From positions 62,001-126,000 of the forward strand of contig NZ_JBHTCO010000004.1 of NCBI RefSeq assembly GCF_042665295.1: DNA of 64,000 nt, given 5' to 3'. Positions 35,050 through 44,523 of the stretch are shown here, one piece after another (the stretch's first letter is position 1; each line of letters opens with the position of its first letter). The position numbers were made by a program, and so were the translations under genes. The notes under the pieces are model-generated. The model did no database searches and was not told the origin of the DNA. It saw nothing but the letters and a program-made list of their open reading frames with translations. This DNA is from Scopulibacillus_A cellulosilyticus. GTDB taxonomy: Bacteria > Bacillota > Bacilli > Bacillales > Sporolactobacillaceae.

Positions 35050-35089
35050 GGGGTCCGGCCAGCAGTCATCACTGTGCCGGTTGAACCCC
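35050..35089 (-). terminator. GC-rich hairpin between the TagE-like gene and the small gene
   Basis: GGGGT-CCGGC (35050-35059) pairs with GCCGG (35076-35080) and ACCCC (35085-35089). It follows the TagE-like gene on the minus strand. No T tract, so termination there would be imperfect. Confidence 0.4.
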
Positions 35090-35113
35090 TGTATTAATGA
35101 TTAAGCCTAGTCT

Positions 35114-37180
35114 TTAAGAAGAAGTAGATAGTTTATCTTTTAATAAACTAACAACTCCCGCCAGCTTTCCTTTGAATTCCTGTTTTGTCGAAGCTTCTAA
35201 TCCAGTTTCCTTTTCCGGTTCTTGCACTTTAAAACTTAAGTTTCCGTATTCCGTATAATAAGGGGAAACTTTTTTATAATGAGCTTTACTTAATACCGGG
35301 GCTCTTTTCTCTTTGCCCTTTCCTAAACGGACAAATTCATGGGTATTACGGGCGGAACAGCTAACATATACATCAAACACTTTTCCAAGCGAATAATCAT
35401 TAACAATATCATCTATTAAAAACTGCCCGCTAAAAGAGACTGTTCGGTTGTCTTTCCATTCGAATTCCACAGGAACGTACGTATCTGCTAACTTGTCCCG
35501 TTGCCGAATATATAAGGATAGCTGTAAACAACTTTTAATTTCATTATCTCCTTTTTCAAAAACAGCTTCTCCATCAAGTTTGATTTTCCCGCGTTTAAAA
35601 TCCACCCATTCCAAGTTCTTTAATGCACATATAGGTTGATTTAATTTAATTCGATGCCGTTTTTGCTCAGTTGCCTTTTCAAAAACGTCAATCCACTGCT
35701 GTACAAATTTTTTATCGCTAAATTTTTCAACAATCTTTCTCGCTTCAAGGCTCATGGCTTGCTGTTTTATCTTATTGGTAAACAAATCAATGATCGCCTT
35801 GCTTAATGCCGTAGAGTCGTTTGGCTTGACTAAAATACCATCAACACCGTTTGTAATAATATCACTCGGACCGTATTTAATGTCATAGCTAATAACAGGG
35901 GCTCCCGCGGCCATACTTTCAGTGATCACAAGACCAAACGCTTCAGTACGGGAAGTTATTAATGAAAAAGCAGCACGTTCGTATACTTCGTTTGGATTTA
36001 GTGTAAATCCTTTAAGAAACACGTTAGATTCCAAATTTAATTGTTTAATAAGGTTCCGTAAAGATTCTTCCTCTGGACCAAATCCCCATAATTCAAGTTT
36101 TGCTTTAGGAATTTGATCAACCACTTTACGAAACACACGTATCATATGATCCAAATTCTTGTTCTTAACATATCGTGCCAAGGTTACGGCTGTTAGCGGA
36201 TCCCGTTCAATCTCCCGGTCTAAATTCACTTTTGAAGCATTGTGGGGAATAACATGATAGATTGACCGGGGACCAAATTGCCGCTCTATATCTTTTTTCT
36301 GGTTCTCAGTTAAAAAGATGACTGCATCAAATTGATCCATCATTTCCAGTGCTGACCGGTTACGTTCAGCTAACGGTGATCCATAATGATACGGCTTTTT
36401 CAAATGGTTGCTATGAATAACAAGCATTTTTGCAGCATTCGGATTTTGAACAGCAGCTGCCCATTTATCGGTACTTCGGGAATCAGATAGTAATACTGGG
36501 TGACTATCATGTTCCGTCAATTTTTCAAGCCAATATCTTTTTAACTCTGTTTCACTGTAAAACACATGGTTCAAATCCCCATTTTGATTGAACCAATTGA
36601 TTCTCTTGAAGTCGCCGGTTTTATGATCAAACCAGACAGATAAAAAGCAATGGCCGTCTTCATCAAAATATAAAGATTGCCGCGGCTTATTTGAAACATA
36701 ATCCATATACAATATTTGGCGAAGCTGTCCCGCGGAATCAAATGTTTCCCTGCGGGTGCGATAGCGGTTTTCATTAAAATAATCGATAAATTCCAGCTTA
36801 TTGTCTTCATTATATTTCTTGTATTTTATATATAATCCATCTTTATAAAGGCGATAAGCATTCTTTTTCGGGTCTTTATCTTTATGCGCGACTAAACCAT
36901 TTTCTTCAATTGGATGATTAATAATAGGAACGTTAAAAGGCGACTTTGTTTTATTTGCCAGAAATTCATATAGATTATGAATAATAACATTCCCTTTAAT
37001 TTTTCCTAAACGATATAATTCTTGCCGAATGAGGTCATAATCCGGATTAAAATTAAAGGAAAGGATATGAATTTGTTTAAAATTATCGGATAAGAGATTA
37101 GCGCGATTAAAGAGTGCTTTTGTCATCCCGCCGCGAACCATTTCAATCTTATTCATTAGGAAATAGATTTGATAGATCAT
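35114..37180 (-). CDS. GT4 glycosyltransferase, TagE/GtfA-like
   Basis: A large 688-residue transferase. The N-terminus (FLMNKIEMVRGGMTKALFNR) matches TagE-type teichoic acid alpha-glucosyltransferases. An inserted beta-rich region (about 110-220) follows, with recurring FDSAGQLRQ, FDEDGHCF and FNQNGDLN units. Then comes the GT-B catalytic half, with VTLARYVKNKNLDH, LWGFGPEEESL and the EX7E motif in EAFGLVITESMAAG. About 170 extra C-terminal residues form an unassigned beta-rich domain. ATG 37180 follows AAGGAGG. It probably glycosylates wall teichoic acid or a surface protein, but no teichoic acid genes lie beside it. Confidence 0.82.
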   Translation of the reverse strand: MIYQIYFLMNKIEMVRGGMTKALFNRANLLSDNFKQIHILSFNFNPDYDLIRQELYRLGKIKGNVIIHNLYEFLANKTKSPFNVPIINHPIEENGLVAHKDKDPKKNAYRLYKDGLYIKYKKYNEDNKLEFIDYFNENRYRTRRETFDSAGQLRQILYMDYVSNKPRQSLYFDEDGHCFLSVWFDHKTGDFKRINWFNQNGDLNHVFYSETELKRYWLEKLTEHDSHPVLLSDSRSTDKWAAAVQNPNAAKMLVIHSNHLKKPYHYGSPLAERNRSALEMMDQFDAVIFLTENQKKDIERQFGPRSIYHVIPHNASKVNLDREIERDPLTAVTLARYVKNKNLDHMIRVFRKVVDQIPKAKLELWGFGPEEESLRNLIKQLNLESNVFLKGFTLNPNEVYERAAFSLITSRTEAFGLVITESMAAGAPVISYDIKYGPSDIITNGVDGILVKPNDSTALSKAIIDLFTNKIKQQAMSLEARKIVEKFSDKKFVQQWIDVFEKATEQKRHRIKLNQPICALKNLEWVDFKRGKIKLDGEAVFEKGDNEIKSCLQLSLYIRQRDKLADTYVPVEFEWKDNRTVSFSGQFLIDDIVNDYSLGKVFDVYVSCSARNTHEFVRLGKGKEKRAPVLSKAHYKKVSPYYTEYGNLSFKVQEPEKETGLEASTKQEFKGKLAGVVSLLKDKLSTSS

Positions 37181-37442
37181 AATATCCTCCTTGACAGACC
37201 GCATTATTCTACAATCAAATGGCGGTATGTCGATTGATGTAAGTTGCTTTCATGAAAAAAGACGGTTACATCAAGAGAAAAGTTCGTTTTCTTTTTAATG
37301 GAAATAAATTCATATATTCTAATTAAATTGTTCTGCTTCTAACTGCAAAGGGTTAATAGCCCGCATTCAGCACCCAGAATTTTTGTTCGGATGCAATAAA
37401 TCATTATTTATGTAAAAATAGAATTAAAAAATACAGTATATA

Positions 37443-37450
37443 TGTATACA
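37443..37450 (+). promoter_or_regulatory. TGTATACA operator-like palindrome before gntR (prp)
   Basis: TGTATACA followed by ATT, 45 bp before the regulator start. The same palindrome occurs twice before prpC (38240 and 38268). It fits FadR-type GntR operators, so the regulator probably controls itself. The rest of the 37181-37494 interval holds no gene that I can see. Confidence 0.6.
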
Positions 37451-37494
37451 ATTGACTGAAAATTTCATTCACAGAACAGGAAGGGCGTAAAGTG

Positions 37495-38181
37495 ATGTCA
37501 AACTTAGAATTTAAACGACAATCAGTCAGTGATGTTGCTTACAATGATATAAAAAAGAAAATTATTGATTTGGATTACAAACCGGGTCAATCGCTTAGTG
37601 AAGAAATGCTGACTAACGAACTCAATATAAGCCGTACGCCTCTTAGACAGGCTTTGCACCGGTTAGAATTAGAAGGGCTGATCAACCGGCGGGCGAACGG
37701 AAGAATTGCTGTGGCCTCTGTTACCATTGAAGAGGCTGAGGAAGTTTTTAAGGTGCGTGAAATGTTAGAAGGCTTGATCGCAAGAGAAGCCGCAGAGCAT
37801 ATCACTGATGAGCAAAGCGATAAGTTGGAGGAAGTGCTGTTTATTATGGAACGAGCCGCGGAAAAAGGAAAAAATACTAGTCTTATCCGTCATGGCAGCG
37901 AGTTTCATCATATTTTGTATACAGCTGGAAAGAATGAAACTGCTGTCCGTTTTCTGGAACAAATAAACAGCCGAATTGAGCGATATCGCCGTCTTGGCGG
38001 TTTTTTGAATCCCAAATATGTACCTATGCTGCCTGTTCAAGAGCACCGGAATATTTTTAACTGCATACGGGAACATCATTTGGATGAGGCGGAAAAAGCA
38101 ATGCGTGCACATATCCGGCGCAGCCTAGAATTAACTAAAAAAACACTGCAGTATTATCTTGATCAAAATGATTTTTGTTGA
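37495..38181 (+). CDS. GntR-family (FadR/FCD) regulator of the methylcitrate genes
   Basis: 228 residues. The N-terminal winged helix (PGQSLSEEMLTNELNISRTP) is followed by an all-helical FCD ligand domain. The metal-site pattern of that domain can be traced through EFHHILY and later HRNIF and HIRRSLE. Such domains sense small carboxylic acids, here perhaps 2-methylcitrate or propionyl-CoA-derived acids. ATG 37495 follows AGGAAGG; the GTG in front is less likely. It lies before prpC with operator palindromes on both sides. Confidence 0.9.
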   Translation: MSNLEFKRQSVSDVAYNDIKKKIIDLDYKPGQSLSEEMLTNELNISRTPLRQALHRLELEGLINRRANGRIAVASVTIEEAEEVFKVREMLEGLIAREAAEHITDEQSDKLEEVLFIMERAAEKGKNTSLIRHGSEFHHILYTAGKNETAVRFLEQINSRIERYRRLGGFLNPKYVPMLPVQEHRNIFNCIREHHLDEAEKAMRAHIRRSLELTKKTLQYYLDQNDFC

Positions 38182-38220
38182 CAGCTTTTGTAAGAAATTC
38201 ACGTGTCATTATTTTTTTAA

Positions 38221-38278
38221 TTGACACTCATTTCCGAAATGTATACAATTAGACTAGACGGTATAATTGTATACAATT
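38221..38278 (+). promoter_or_regulatory. prpC promoter with two operator palindromes
   Basis: TTGACA (38221-38226), 17 bp, TACAAT (38244-38249). The first TGTATACA (38240-38247) overlaps the -10 box, and the longer AATTGTATACAATT (38265-38278) covers the region just after the expected start of transcription. This is a typical layout for repression by the GntR protein upstream. Confidence 0.75.
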
Positions 38279-38359
38279 ATACTCCTTTACAACAGATTCG
38301 ATTAAATTTAGTGAATGGGGATATTTAAATTTCTGAAATAACAAAGGAGAGGAAAAGCT

Positions 38360-39484
38360 ATGCCGATCGAACAAGATTATCGACCAGGTCTTGAAGGTGT
38401 TATTGCCAGTGAAACAAGTCTCTCATTTCTTGATGTTGATGCGGAAGAAATTGTTATTCGCGGTTATGATCTCATTGAACTTGCCACAAAAGTAAGCTAC
38501 TTGGATATTGTTGGACTTTTGCTTGATGGTAAGCTCCCGAATGAGGCAGAACGTGAATCCTTGGAAAAGGATTTGAAAGCCGAATACGATATTCCGGAAG
38601 CAGTTATCTCAATTTTGAAAGCCCTTCCAAAGGATACTCATGCCATGGATGCGCTTCGTACCGGTATTTCAGCATTAGCCGGCTTTGACAAGGAACTGGA
38701 GGACCGTTCAAGGGAAGCTAATCGCCGAAAAGCGATTCGTCTTTTGGCAAAAGTACCGGCTATAGTTGCTAACAGCTACCATATAAAAATGGGTAAATCT
38801 CCGATTGAACCCAGGAAAGATCTGTCATACAGCGCTAACTTTTTGTATATGATTACGGGCCGTGTGCCTTCAGAGAGTGAAGCCAAGGCGTTTGATCAAT
38901 CATTGATGGTGTACAGTGAGCATGAAATGCCGAATTCAACATTTGCGGCCCGTGTTATTGCTTCAACGCAATCTGATCTTTATGGAGCATTAACCGGATC
39001 TGTTGCCTCCTTGAAAGGAACCTTGCATGGCGGAGCCAATGAAGCTGTTATGAAAATGCTTTTGGAAGCCGGGGATCAAAGCCAAATTGAACCATTAATT
39101 ATGAAAAAACTGAAAAATAAAGAGCGGATTATGGGCTTTGGACATCGTGTATATATGAAGAAAATGGATCCGCGTGCTCAATTAATGAAGCAAGCTTTAC
39201 TGAAACTGGCAGATGAAAAAGGCCGGCATGATTTGTATGAAATGTGTGAGATTGGCGAAGATGTCATGCGCCGTGAAAAAGGCCTTTATCCAAATCTTGA
39301 TTACTATGCTGCACCTGTTTATTACTTATTGGATATTCCCATTGATCTGTATACACCGGTCTTTTTGGCTGCAAGGACCGTTGGCATCAGCGCTCATGTC
39401 ATTGAGCAGCACGAAAATAACCGTTTGTTCAGGCCGCGCATTCGTTATATGGGTCCGCGTAATTTACATCCTAGAAGAAGTTAA
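38360..39484 (+). CDS. prpC: 2-methylcitrate synthase / citrate synthase
   Basis: A 374-residue type II citrate synthase-fold enzyme. It has GTLHGGANEAVMKML with the first catalytic His, MGFGHRVYMKKMDPRA with the second, and the catalytic Asp further on. It joins propionyl-CoA and oxaloacetate to 2-methylcitrate. Followed by prpD and prpB it corresponds to B. subtilis mmgD. AAAGGAGAGG precedes the ATG. The operon context, more than the sequence itself, separates it from housekeeping citrate synthase. Confidence 0.92.
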   Translation: MPIEQDYRPGLEGVIASETSLSFLDVDAEEIVIRGYDLIELATKVSYLDIVGLLLDGKLPNEAERESLEKDLKAEYDIPEAVISILKALPKDTHAMDALRTGISALAGFDKELEDRSREANRRKAIRLLAKVPAIVANSYHIKMGKSPIEPRKDLSYSANFLYMITGRVPSESEAKAFDQSLMVYSEHEMPNSTFAARVIASTQSDLYGALTGSVASLKGTLHGGANEAVMKMLLEAGDQSQIEPLIMKKLKNKERIMGFGHRVYMKKMDPRAQLMKQALLKLADEKGRHDLYEMCEIGEDVMRREKGLYPNLDYYAAPVYYLLDIPIDLYTPVFLAARTVGISAHVIEQHENNRLFRPRIRYMGPRNLHPRRS

Positions 39485-39549
39485 GAGGCATAGCTTTTCT
39501 TTAAAAATAACATCCAATATTTAATCTCTGGAACGGAGGAAAACAAAAC

Positions 39550-41004
39550 ATGACCAGTTCTGTTACACAAACAAACCAAACAAAATCTGAAGCATTTGAT
39601 AAAGTTTTACAGGAAATTGCTGACTACGCTGTTGATTTTAAAATTAACAGTCAAGAAGCCTACGATACAGCACACCATGTTCTATTAGATACTATTGGCT
39701 GCGGGCTGCTTGCGCTTCGCTATCCGGAATGCACGAAGCATCTGGGACCAATAGTGCCGGGGACAGTTGTCCCAAACGGTGCACGCGTCCCTGGGACACA
39801 ATTTGAATTAGACCCGGTACATGCCGCTTTTAATATTGGCTGTATTATTCGCTGGTTAGATTACAATGACACGTGGCTCGCCAAGGAGTGGGGACACCCT
39901 TCAGATAACTTAGGCGGTATATTAGCTGTAGCCGATTACCTCAGCCGGACCCGTACGGCTGAGGGTAAACAACCGCTTTCGATGAAAGATGTATTAACAG
40001 CGATGATTAAAGCCCATGAGATTCAAGGGGTCCTTGCTTTAGAAAACAGCTTGAACCGTGTAGGGCTGGACCATGTACAATTTGTAAAGGTTGCTTCAAC
40101 AGCTGTCATTACGGCCATGTTGGGCGGTGATCGTGAGCAGGTGCTTAACGCATTGTCAAATGCTTGGATTGACGGTGCCAGCTTGCGTACTTATCGTCAT
40201 GCGCCAAATACCGGCTCGCGGAAATCATGGGCGGCGGGAGATGCAACAAGCCGTGCCGTACGGTTAGCATTAATGGCGATGAATGGCGAGATGGGCTATC
40301 CAACTGCATTGTCCGCTAAAACATGGGGATTTAATGATGTTCTATTTAATGGTCAGGAGCTCAAGCTGGCAAGGTCATTTGGTTCTTATGTCATGGAAAA
40401 TGTCTTATTAAAAGTTGCCTACCCGGCAGAATTCCATGCTCAAACCGCGGCTGAATGTGCTATTCAGTTACATCCGGTTGTCAAAGATTGTCTTGAAGAT
40501 ATTGATAAAATAGAAATAATGACACACGAGGCAGCTATCCGGATTATTGACAAAAAAGGCCCGTTGACAAATCCGGCGGACCGTGATCATTGTATTCAGT
40601 ATGTGACGGCTATTGGTCTTATTTTTGGAGATTTAACTGCCGATCATTACGAAGCAGATGTCGCCGGCGATCCGCGCATTGACGCACTGCGCGATAAAAT
40701 GGTTGTTACGGAAAATCCGCAATACAGTAAGGATTATCTAGATCCGGATAAACGCTCTATTGCCAATGCCATTAAGGTTTACTTTAAAGACGGCACGTCA
40801 ACCGAAGAAGTAGAATGCGAGTATCCAATCGGCCATCGCAGGCGCCGTAATGAAGGCATCCCTAGACTAATTGAAAAATATAAAGAAAACTTATCGACAC
40901 GTTTTCCAAAACAAAAGCTGGAGCAGATTTTGGATCTGACGATGGATCAAAAGCGTCTTGAGAATACGCCTGTTAATGAGTTTATGAAACTATTTGTCAT
41001 CTAG
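39550..41004 (+). CDS. prpD: 2-methylcitrate dehydratase
   Basis: A 484-residue MmgE/PrpD family enzyme without an iron-sulfur cluster. It dehydrates 2-methylcitrate to 2-methyl-cis-aconitate (and may rehydrate it to methylisocitrate). LDYNDTWLAKEWGHPSDNLG near residue 102 and AWIDGASLRTYRHAPNTGSR near residue 212 are strongly kept in the family. ACGGAGGA precedes the ATG. Homologue of B. subtilis mmgE; sits 65 bp after prpC and 21 bp before prpB. Confidence 0.95.
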   Translation: MTSSVTQTNQTKSEAFDKVLQEIADYAVDFKINSQEAYDTAHHVLLDTIGCGLLALRYPECTKHLGPIVPGTVVPNGARVPGTQFELDPVHAAFNIGCIIRWLDYNDTWLAKEWGHPSDNLGGILAVADYLSRTRTAEGKQPLSMKDVLTAMIKAHEIQGVLALENSLNRVGLDHVQFVKVASTAVITAMLGGDREQVLNALSNAWIDGASLRTYRHAPNTGSRKSWAAGDATSRAVRLALMAMNGEMGYPTALSAKTWGFNDVLFNGQELKLARSFGSYVMENVLLKVAYPAEFHAQTAAECAIQLHPVVKDCLEDIDKIEIMTHEAAIRIIDKKGPLTNPADRDHCIQYVTAIGLIFGDLTADHYEADVAGDPRIDALRDKMVVTENPQYSKDYLDPDKRSIANAIKVYFKDGTSTEEVECEYPIGHRRRRNEGIPRLIEKYKENLSTRFPKQKLEQILDLTMDQKRLENTPVNEFMKLFVI

Positions 41005-41025
41005 AAATATTGGAGGAACAATGTT

Positions 41026-41937
41026 ATGACATGGTTAGTAGGAAAAGAATACAGCCAATCCGAATTAGCTGAACAATTTCTTAAAAGCATCCAATCCCCG
41101 CAAATTTTGAAGATGCCGGGTGCGCATGACGGCATGGCAGCGCTTATCGCCAAAAAGGTTGGTTTTGAGGCGCTTTACTTATCCGGCGGCGCCTATACGG
41201 CAAGCCGCGGTTTGCCTGATTTGGGAATTCTTCATTCCCAAGAAGTCGCCGACAGGGCCCGCGATTTAGTCAGAGCCACAGGTCTGCCTGTGTTAGTTGA
41301 CATTGATACGGGATTTGGCGGCGTGTTAAACGTTGCCAGAACGGCAAGGGAAATGGCAGAGGCAAAGGTAGCGGCTGTTCAAATTGAAGATCAGCAGCTA
41401 CCGAAAAAATGCGGTCATTTAAATGGAAAACAGCTTGTTTCAACAGAAGAAATGATGCAAAAAATTAAAGCAATCAAAGAAGTCTCTCCAACACTCGCAG
41501 TCATTGCACGTACGGATGCAAAAGGAGTAGAGGGCATGGATGCCGCAATTGAGCGGGCAAAATGCTATTTGGAAGCGGGAGCAGACGGGATTTTTCCGGA
41601 AGCCTTGCAGAACGAAGAGGAGTTTCGGCAATTTGCTAAAGAAATCGATGCACCGCTATTAGCGAATATGACAGAGTTTGGACGGACACCATACTATACC
41701 GCCGAGCAATTTGAATCTTGGGGCTTTCAGATGGTGATTTACCCGGTAACCTCTTTGCGGGTGGCTGCAAAAGCCTATGAGCGGGTTTTTACCGAAATTA
41801 TGGAGAAAGGTACGCAAAAGGCTTCACTCGATGACATGCAGACAAGAAAAGAATTATATGAAACGATTCAACACTACGATTATGAAGACTTAGATGGAAA
41901 AATCGCCAAAACAGTGTTGCCTGAAATAGGCAAGTAA
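41026..41937 (+). CDS. prpB: 2-methylisocitrate lyase
   Basis: A 303-residue TIM-barrel lyase of the isocitrate lyase/PEP mutase superfamily. DIDTGFGG binds Mg, KKCGHLNGK carries the catalytic Cys, and ARTDAKGVEG and NMTEFGRTPYYT complete the active site. It splits 2-methylisocitrate into pyruvate and succinate, ending the methylcitrate cycle. Homologue of B. subtilis mmgF. TGGAGGA precedes the ATG. A bidirectional terminator follows. Confidence 0.95.
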   Translation: MTWLVGKEYSQSELAEQFLKSIQSPQILKMPGAHDGMAALIAKKVGFEALYLSGGAYTASRGLPDLGILHSQEVADRARDLVRATGLPVLVDIDTGFGGVLNVARTAREMAEAKVAAVQIEDQQLPKKCGHLNGKQLVSTEEMMQKIKAIKEVSPTLAVIARTDAKGVEGMDAAIERAKCYLEAGADGIFPEALQNEEEFRQFAKEIDAPLLANMTEFGRTPYYTAEQFESWGFQMVIYPVTSLRVAAKAYERVFTEIMEKGTQKASLDDMQTRKELYETIQHYDYEDLDGKIAKTVLPEIGK

Positions 41938-41998
41938 CAAACAAAGAAAAACTTGTTGAAGGATAAGCGTAAAAAGAAGACGACAGGTTTTAAGAAGA

Positions 41999-42035
41999 TA
42001 TCCCCTGAAAATGCTATTTAGCTTTTTAGGGGATA
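41999..42035. terminator. Bidirectional terminator after prpB
   Basis: TATCCCCTGAAAA (left arm from 41999) pairs with TTTTTAGGGGATA (right arm to 42035). It lies between the convergent prpB and the 42057 gene. Confidence 0.8.
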
Positions 42036-42056
42036 CTCTGTATTTTCGAAAACAGG

Positions 42057-42344
42057 TTATTGGTTCTTATTATTGCTTTGCTCAATTTCAATTTTTTCCC
42101 CGCCAGCCGATAAATAAGAATAAACCTCACAGTCAGGTTTTAAGTTCATTAATCCTTTAATATAAGGTTTGACGAGATCTTTAAAATCCTCACTGACACC
42201 TGATTCTTCAACTTGACCATGAATATATAATTTTTTCTCATTAAATAAAAAAGAAACATAGCCGACCGGTTTACTGTTTTGATTGATAACATTTAAAATT
42301 TGCGTCTCCGGCTTAATTAATTCAGGTGAAAAGTAAACTTCCAA
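42057..42344 (-). CDS. Small hypothetical protein
   Basis: A 95-residue acidic protein with alternating strands (PVGYVSFLFNEKKLYIHGQV) and a Cys in KPDCEVYSYL; it may form a small alpha/beta domain. I do not recognise it. The ribosome site AAAGGAGG is excellent. It lies 18 bp downstream of the MFS gene on the same strand and probably shares its transcript. Confidence 0.75.
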   Translation of the reverse strand: MEVYFSPELIKPETQILNVINQNSKPVGYVSFLFNEKKLYIHGQVEESGVSEDFKDLVKPYIKGLMNLKPDCEVYSYLSAGGEKIEIEQSNNKNQ

Positions 42345-42362
42345 TGCGATGTCCTCCTTTCG

Positions 42363-43616
42363 TCATTCTGTCGTTAATTTTAATTTTTGAAATAAAGATT
42401 TTGTTGATTCTTCTGAAGAAGGATTGCTTACATGGATAAAAAGAAGCATCAACACGCCTGCGAGTAACGTTAGTGCGGCTGTGCAAAGAAACATCCCCGA
42501 CCTTGACCAGCCCATTAGCCAACCATAAATCGGCGGTCCTGCGGCAACCCCGATAAATCTGACAGATCCGTATAATGATGTCACAAAACCGCGAAGATCC
42601 TTATTAACTGAACCTGTAATAAAACTGTTGATACAAGGCAGCACCAAGCCTGTTCCAATACTGCTGACAGCTAAAATAGAAATGAAAGGAACCAGCTTGC
42701 TGAAGAAGACTAATGTTGCAAACGAAAGGGTCATTAATAATAAGCCAATGATAATTAATACCTTCATCAATTTTAGGTTTTTCATTATCTTGGCACCGGT
42801 GATGTAAGAAGTTGTTGTCATAAACAATAATGGAATAGCAAGAATAAATCCCTTTAACAAACCATCAATGTGATATTTTTTTTCCAGGACATCAGATAAA
42901 TAAAATAAAATACCGAATAATGTTAATAGACAGGCGGTGCCAGTAAAATATGTGACGATTAACCAAAGGCCTTCATGTTTAAAAACAGAAAACAGTCCTT
43001 TAGTATATTCTCCCGGTGATGGCGGTTCCGCACTTTTAGCCTTCTCTTTAACGAAAAATAATGTAAGAAGAATAGAAATAAGACAAAAAGCGGGAAATGC
43101 AAAAAAGACGGCATACCAAATCAGTAAAGCAAGAAGTGATCCAAGAATCGGAGAAATCACTTTGCCAAAACCATTGGAAGCCTCAATGATGCCAAGAACT
43201 TTACTTTGCTCGGCCCCTTTAAATAAATCTCCTGCTAAAGCCATCGCAATATACGCAGTACCTGCACCGCCAATCCCTTGTATGATCCGCCCTGTTAACA
43301 TCCATATATAAGCATGGTTGCCAAACCAGGCCACAGAAGATCCTGCCAAAATACCGCCGCCCCCAAAAAGAATTAAAGAAGGGATAATGACTGCTTTTCG
43401 GGAAAACCGATCAGATAAATAACCCATTATTGGGATAGAAATAGCCGCCGCAGCTGAAAAGGCAGTAATCACTAAGCTCACTTGAAATTGTGAAATATTT
43501 AATACGGACTTCATTTTAGGCAAGATCGGAATCAACATGGAGTTCCCCAGTACTAAAATCATAGGGATTGATCCGAGAGCTAAAATCGTCAGCCCTGTTG
43601 GTTTTTGGTCTGACAA
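42363..43616 (-). CDS. MFS transporter, drug/siderophore or anion exporter type
   Basis: A 417-residue, twelve-helix MFS protein. GYLSDRFSRKAVI is the loop 2-3 motif and GRIIQGIGGAGTAY the helix-4 motif of DHA1-type exporters. It resembles Bacillus YitG/YmfD-type proteins. In B. subtilis YitG belongs to the yit sulfolactate gene group, and here the divergent neighbour is the yitD orthologue, so it may export or import a sulfolactate-related compound (inference). Start chosen at TTG 43616, eight bases after GGGAG; the GTG at 43625 abuts that site. Confidence 0.8.
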   Translation of the reverse strand: MSDQKPTGLTILALGSIPMILVLGNSMLIPILPKMKSVLNISQFQVSLVITAFSAAAAISIPIMGYLSDRFSRKAVIIPSLILFGGGGILAGSSVAWFGNHAYIWMLTGRIIQGIGGAGTAYIAMALAGDLFKGAEQSKVLGIIEASNGFGKVISPILGSLLALLIWYAVFFAFPAFCLISILLTLFFVKEKAKSAEPPSPGEYTKGLFSVFKHEGLWLIVTYFTGTACLLTLFGILFYLSDVLEKKYHIDGLLKGFILAIPLLFMTTTSYITGAKIMKNLKLMKVLIIIGLLLMTLSFATLVFFSKLVPFISILAVSSIGTGLVLPCINSFITGSVNKDLRGFVTSLYGSVRFIGVAAGPPIYGWLMGWSRSGMFLCTAALTLLAGVLMLLFIHVSNPSSEESTKSLFQKLKLTTE

Positions 43617-43749
43617 AGTCTGCACTCCCTTTTGTGATATTATGCTCTTTTAGCATTTCTAATTTTGCAAGTTCTATTCGTTTTTTAAATGGGCACTTTT
43701 TTTATTTCATCGCATAACATACAGCATACTCTAGGGAGGTGCTGAGTCA

Positions 43750-44523
43750 TTGGGTGATTTGAAATTGCCTTATAGAACAAAAAAGAGCCGCTCATATGGC
43801 ATGACATCAATTGTTGACTTTGGGATTCCAGTGAAAGAGCTGAAAAATACTTTGTCTGATTATCATGAATATATTGATATTGCAAAGATTGGTATAGGAT
43901 CAGCTTATGTTACGCCAAATATCCGTCAAAAAATAGACGTTTATCAATCGTTTAATATCATCCCTTATTGCGGCGGTACACTTTTTGAGAAATTTTACTC
44001 GCAAAATAAATTGGATAAGTACCTATTATATTTGAAAGAGCTGGGCCTGGACTATATAGAAATATCGACAGGCATTATAGATATTCCCCTTGAAAAACGC
44101 TTGGACTTAGTGCTGAGATTAAAAAGGGATTTTAAAGTCATCGGTGAGGTTGGATCCAAAGATATTCAAAAAGATATGGCTGCTCCTGATTGGAAAAATG
44201 AATTAATCGCCTTATTAGATGCAGGCTGCCAATACGTGATTACGGAAGGCAGGGATTCGGGTACAGCCGGTATTTATCAAAGCAATGGTGAGATTAAAGA
44301 AGGCTTAATTTTTGATGTGATTCAAAATGTTAACAGCAAAAAGATTATTTTTGAGGCACCGCATCCAAAAAGTCAGATGTTTTTTATCAACCAGATTGGA
44401 TCTAATGTCAATCTGGGTAATGTCAAAATTCACGATGTTTTATTATTAGAAGCCCAGCGTCAAGGTCTTCGTTCAGAAACCTTTTTTATGGAGGAGAAAG
44501 CCGATGCGGCTTTTATTAATTAG
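43750..44523 (+). CDS. yitD: Phosphosulfolactate synthase (ComA/YitD)
   Basis: A 257-residue TIM-barrel enzyme that adds sulfite to phosphoenolpyruvate to give (2R)-phospho-3-sulfolactate. Typical stretches are IGIGSAYVTPNIRQKIDVYQ, YCGGTLFEKF, IGEVGSK and ITEGRDSGTAGIY. In Bacillus the product leads to sulfolactate, a major spore compound. It starts with TTG nine bases after GGGAGGTG. The next gene overlaps it by 20 bp and encodes a histidine phosphatase at the place where ComB would be expected. Confidence 0.93.
   Translation: MGDLKLPYRTKKSRSYGMTSIVDFGIPVKELKNTLSDYHEYIDIAKIGIGSAYVTPNIRQKIDVYQSFNIIPYCGGTLFEKFYSQNKLDKYLLYLKELGLDYIEISTGIIDIPLEKRLDLVLRLKRDFKVIGEVGSKDIQKDMAAPDWKNELIALLDAGCQYVITEGRDSGTAGIYQSNGEIKEGLIFDVIQNVNSKKIIFEAPHPKSQMFFINQIGSNVNLGNVKIHDVLLLEAQRQGLRSETFFMEEKADAAFIN

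Noticed and set aside
38360..39484. Housekeeping citrate synthase as the identity of prpC
   Set aside because: The gene is followed by prpD and prpB and preceded by a dedicated GntR regulator, which points to methylcitrate synthase, though dual activity is possible.
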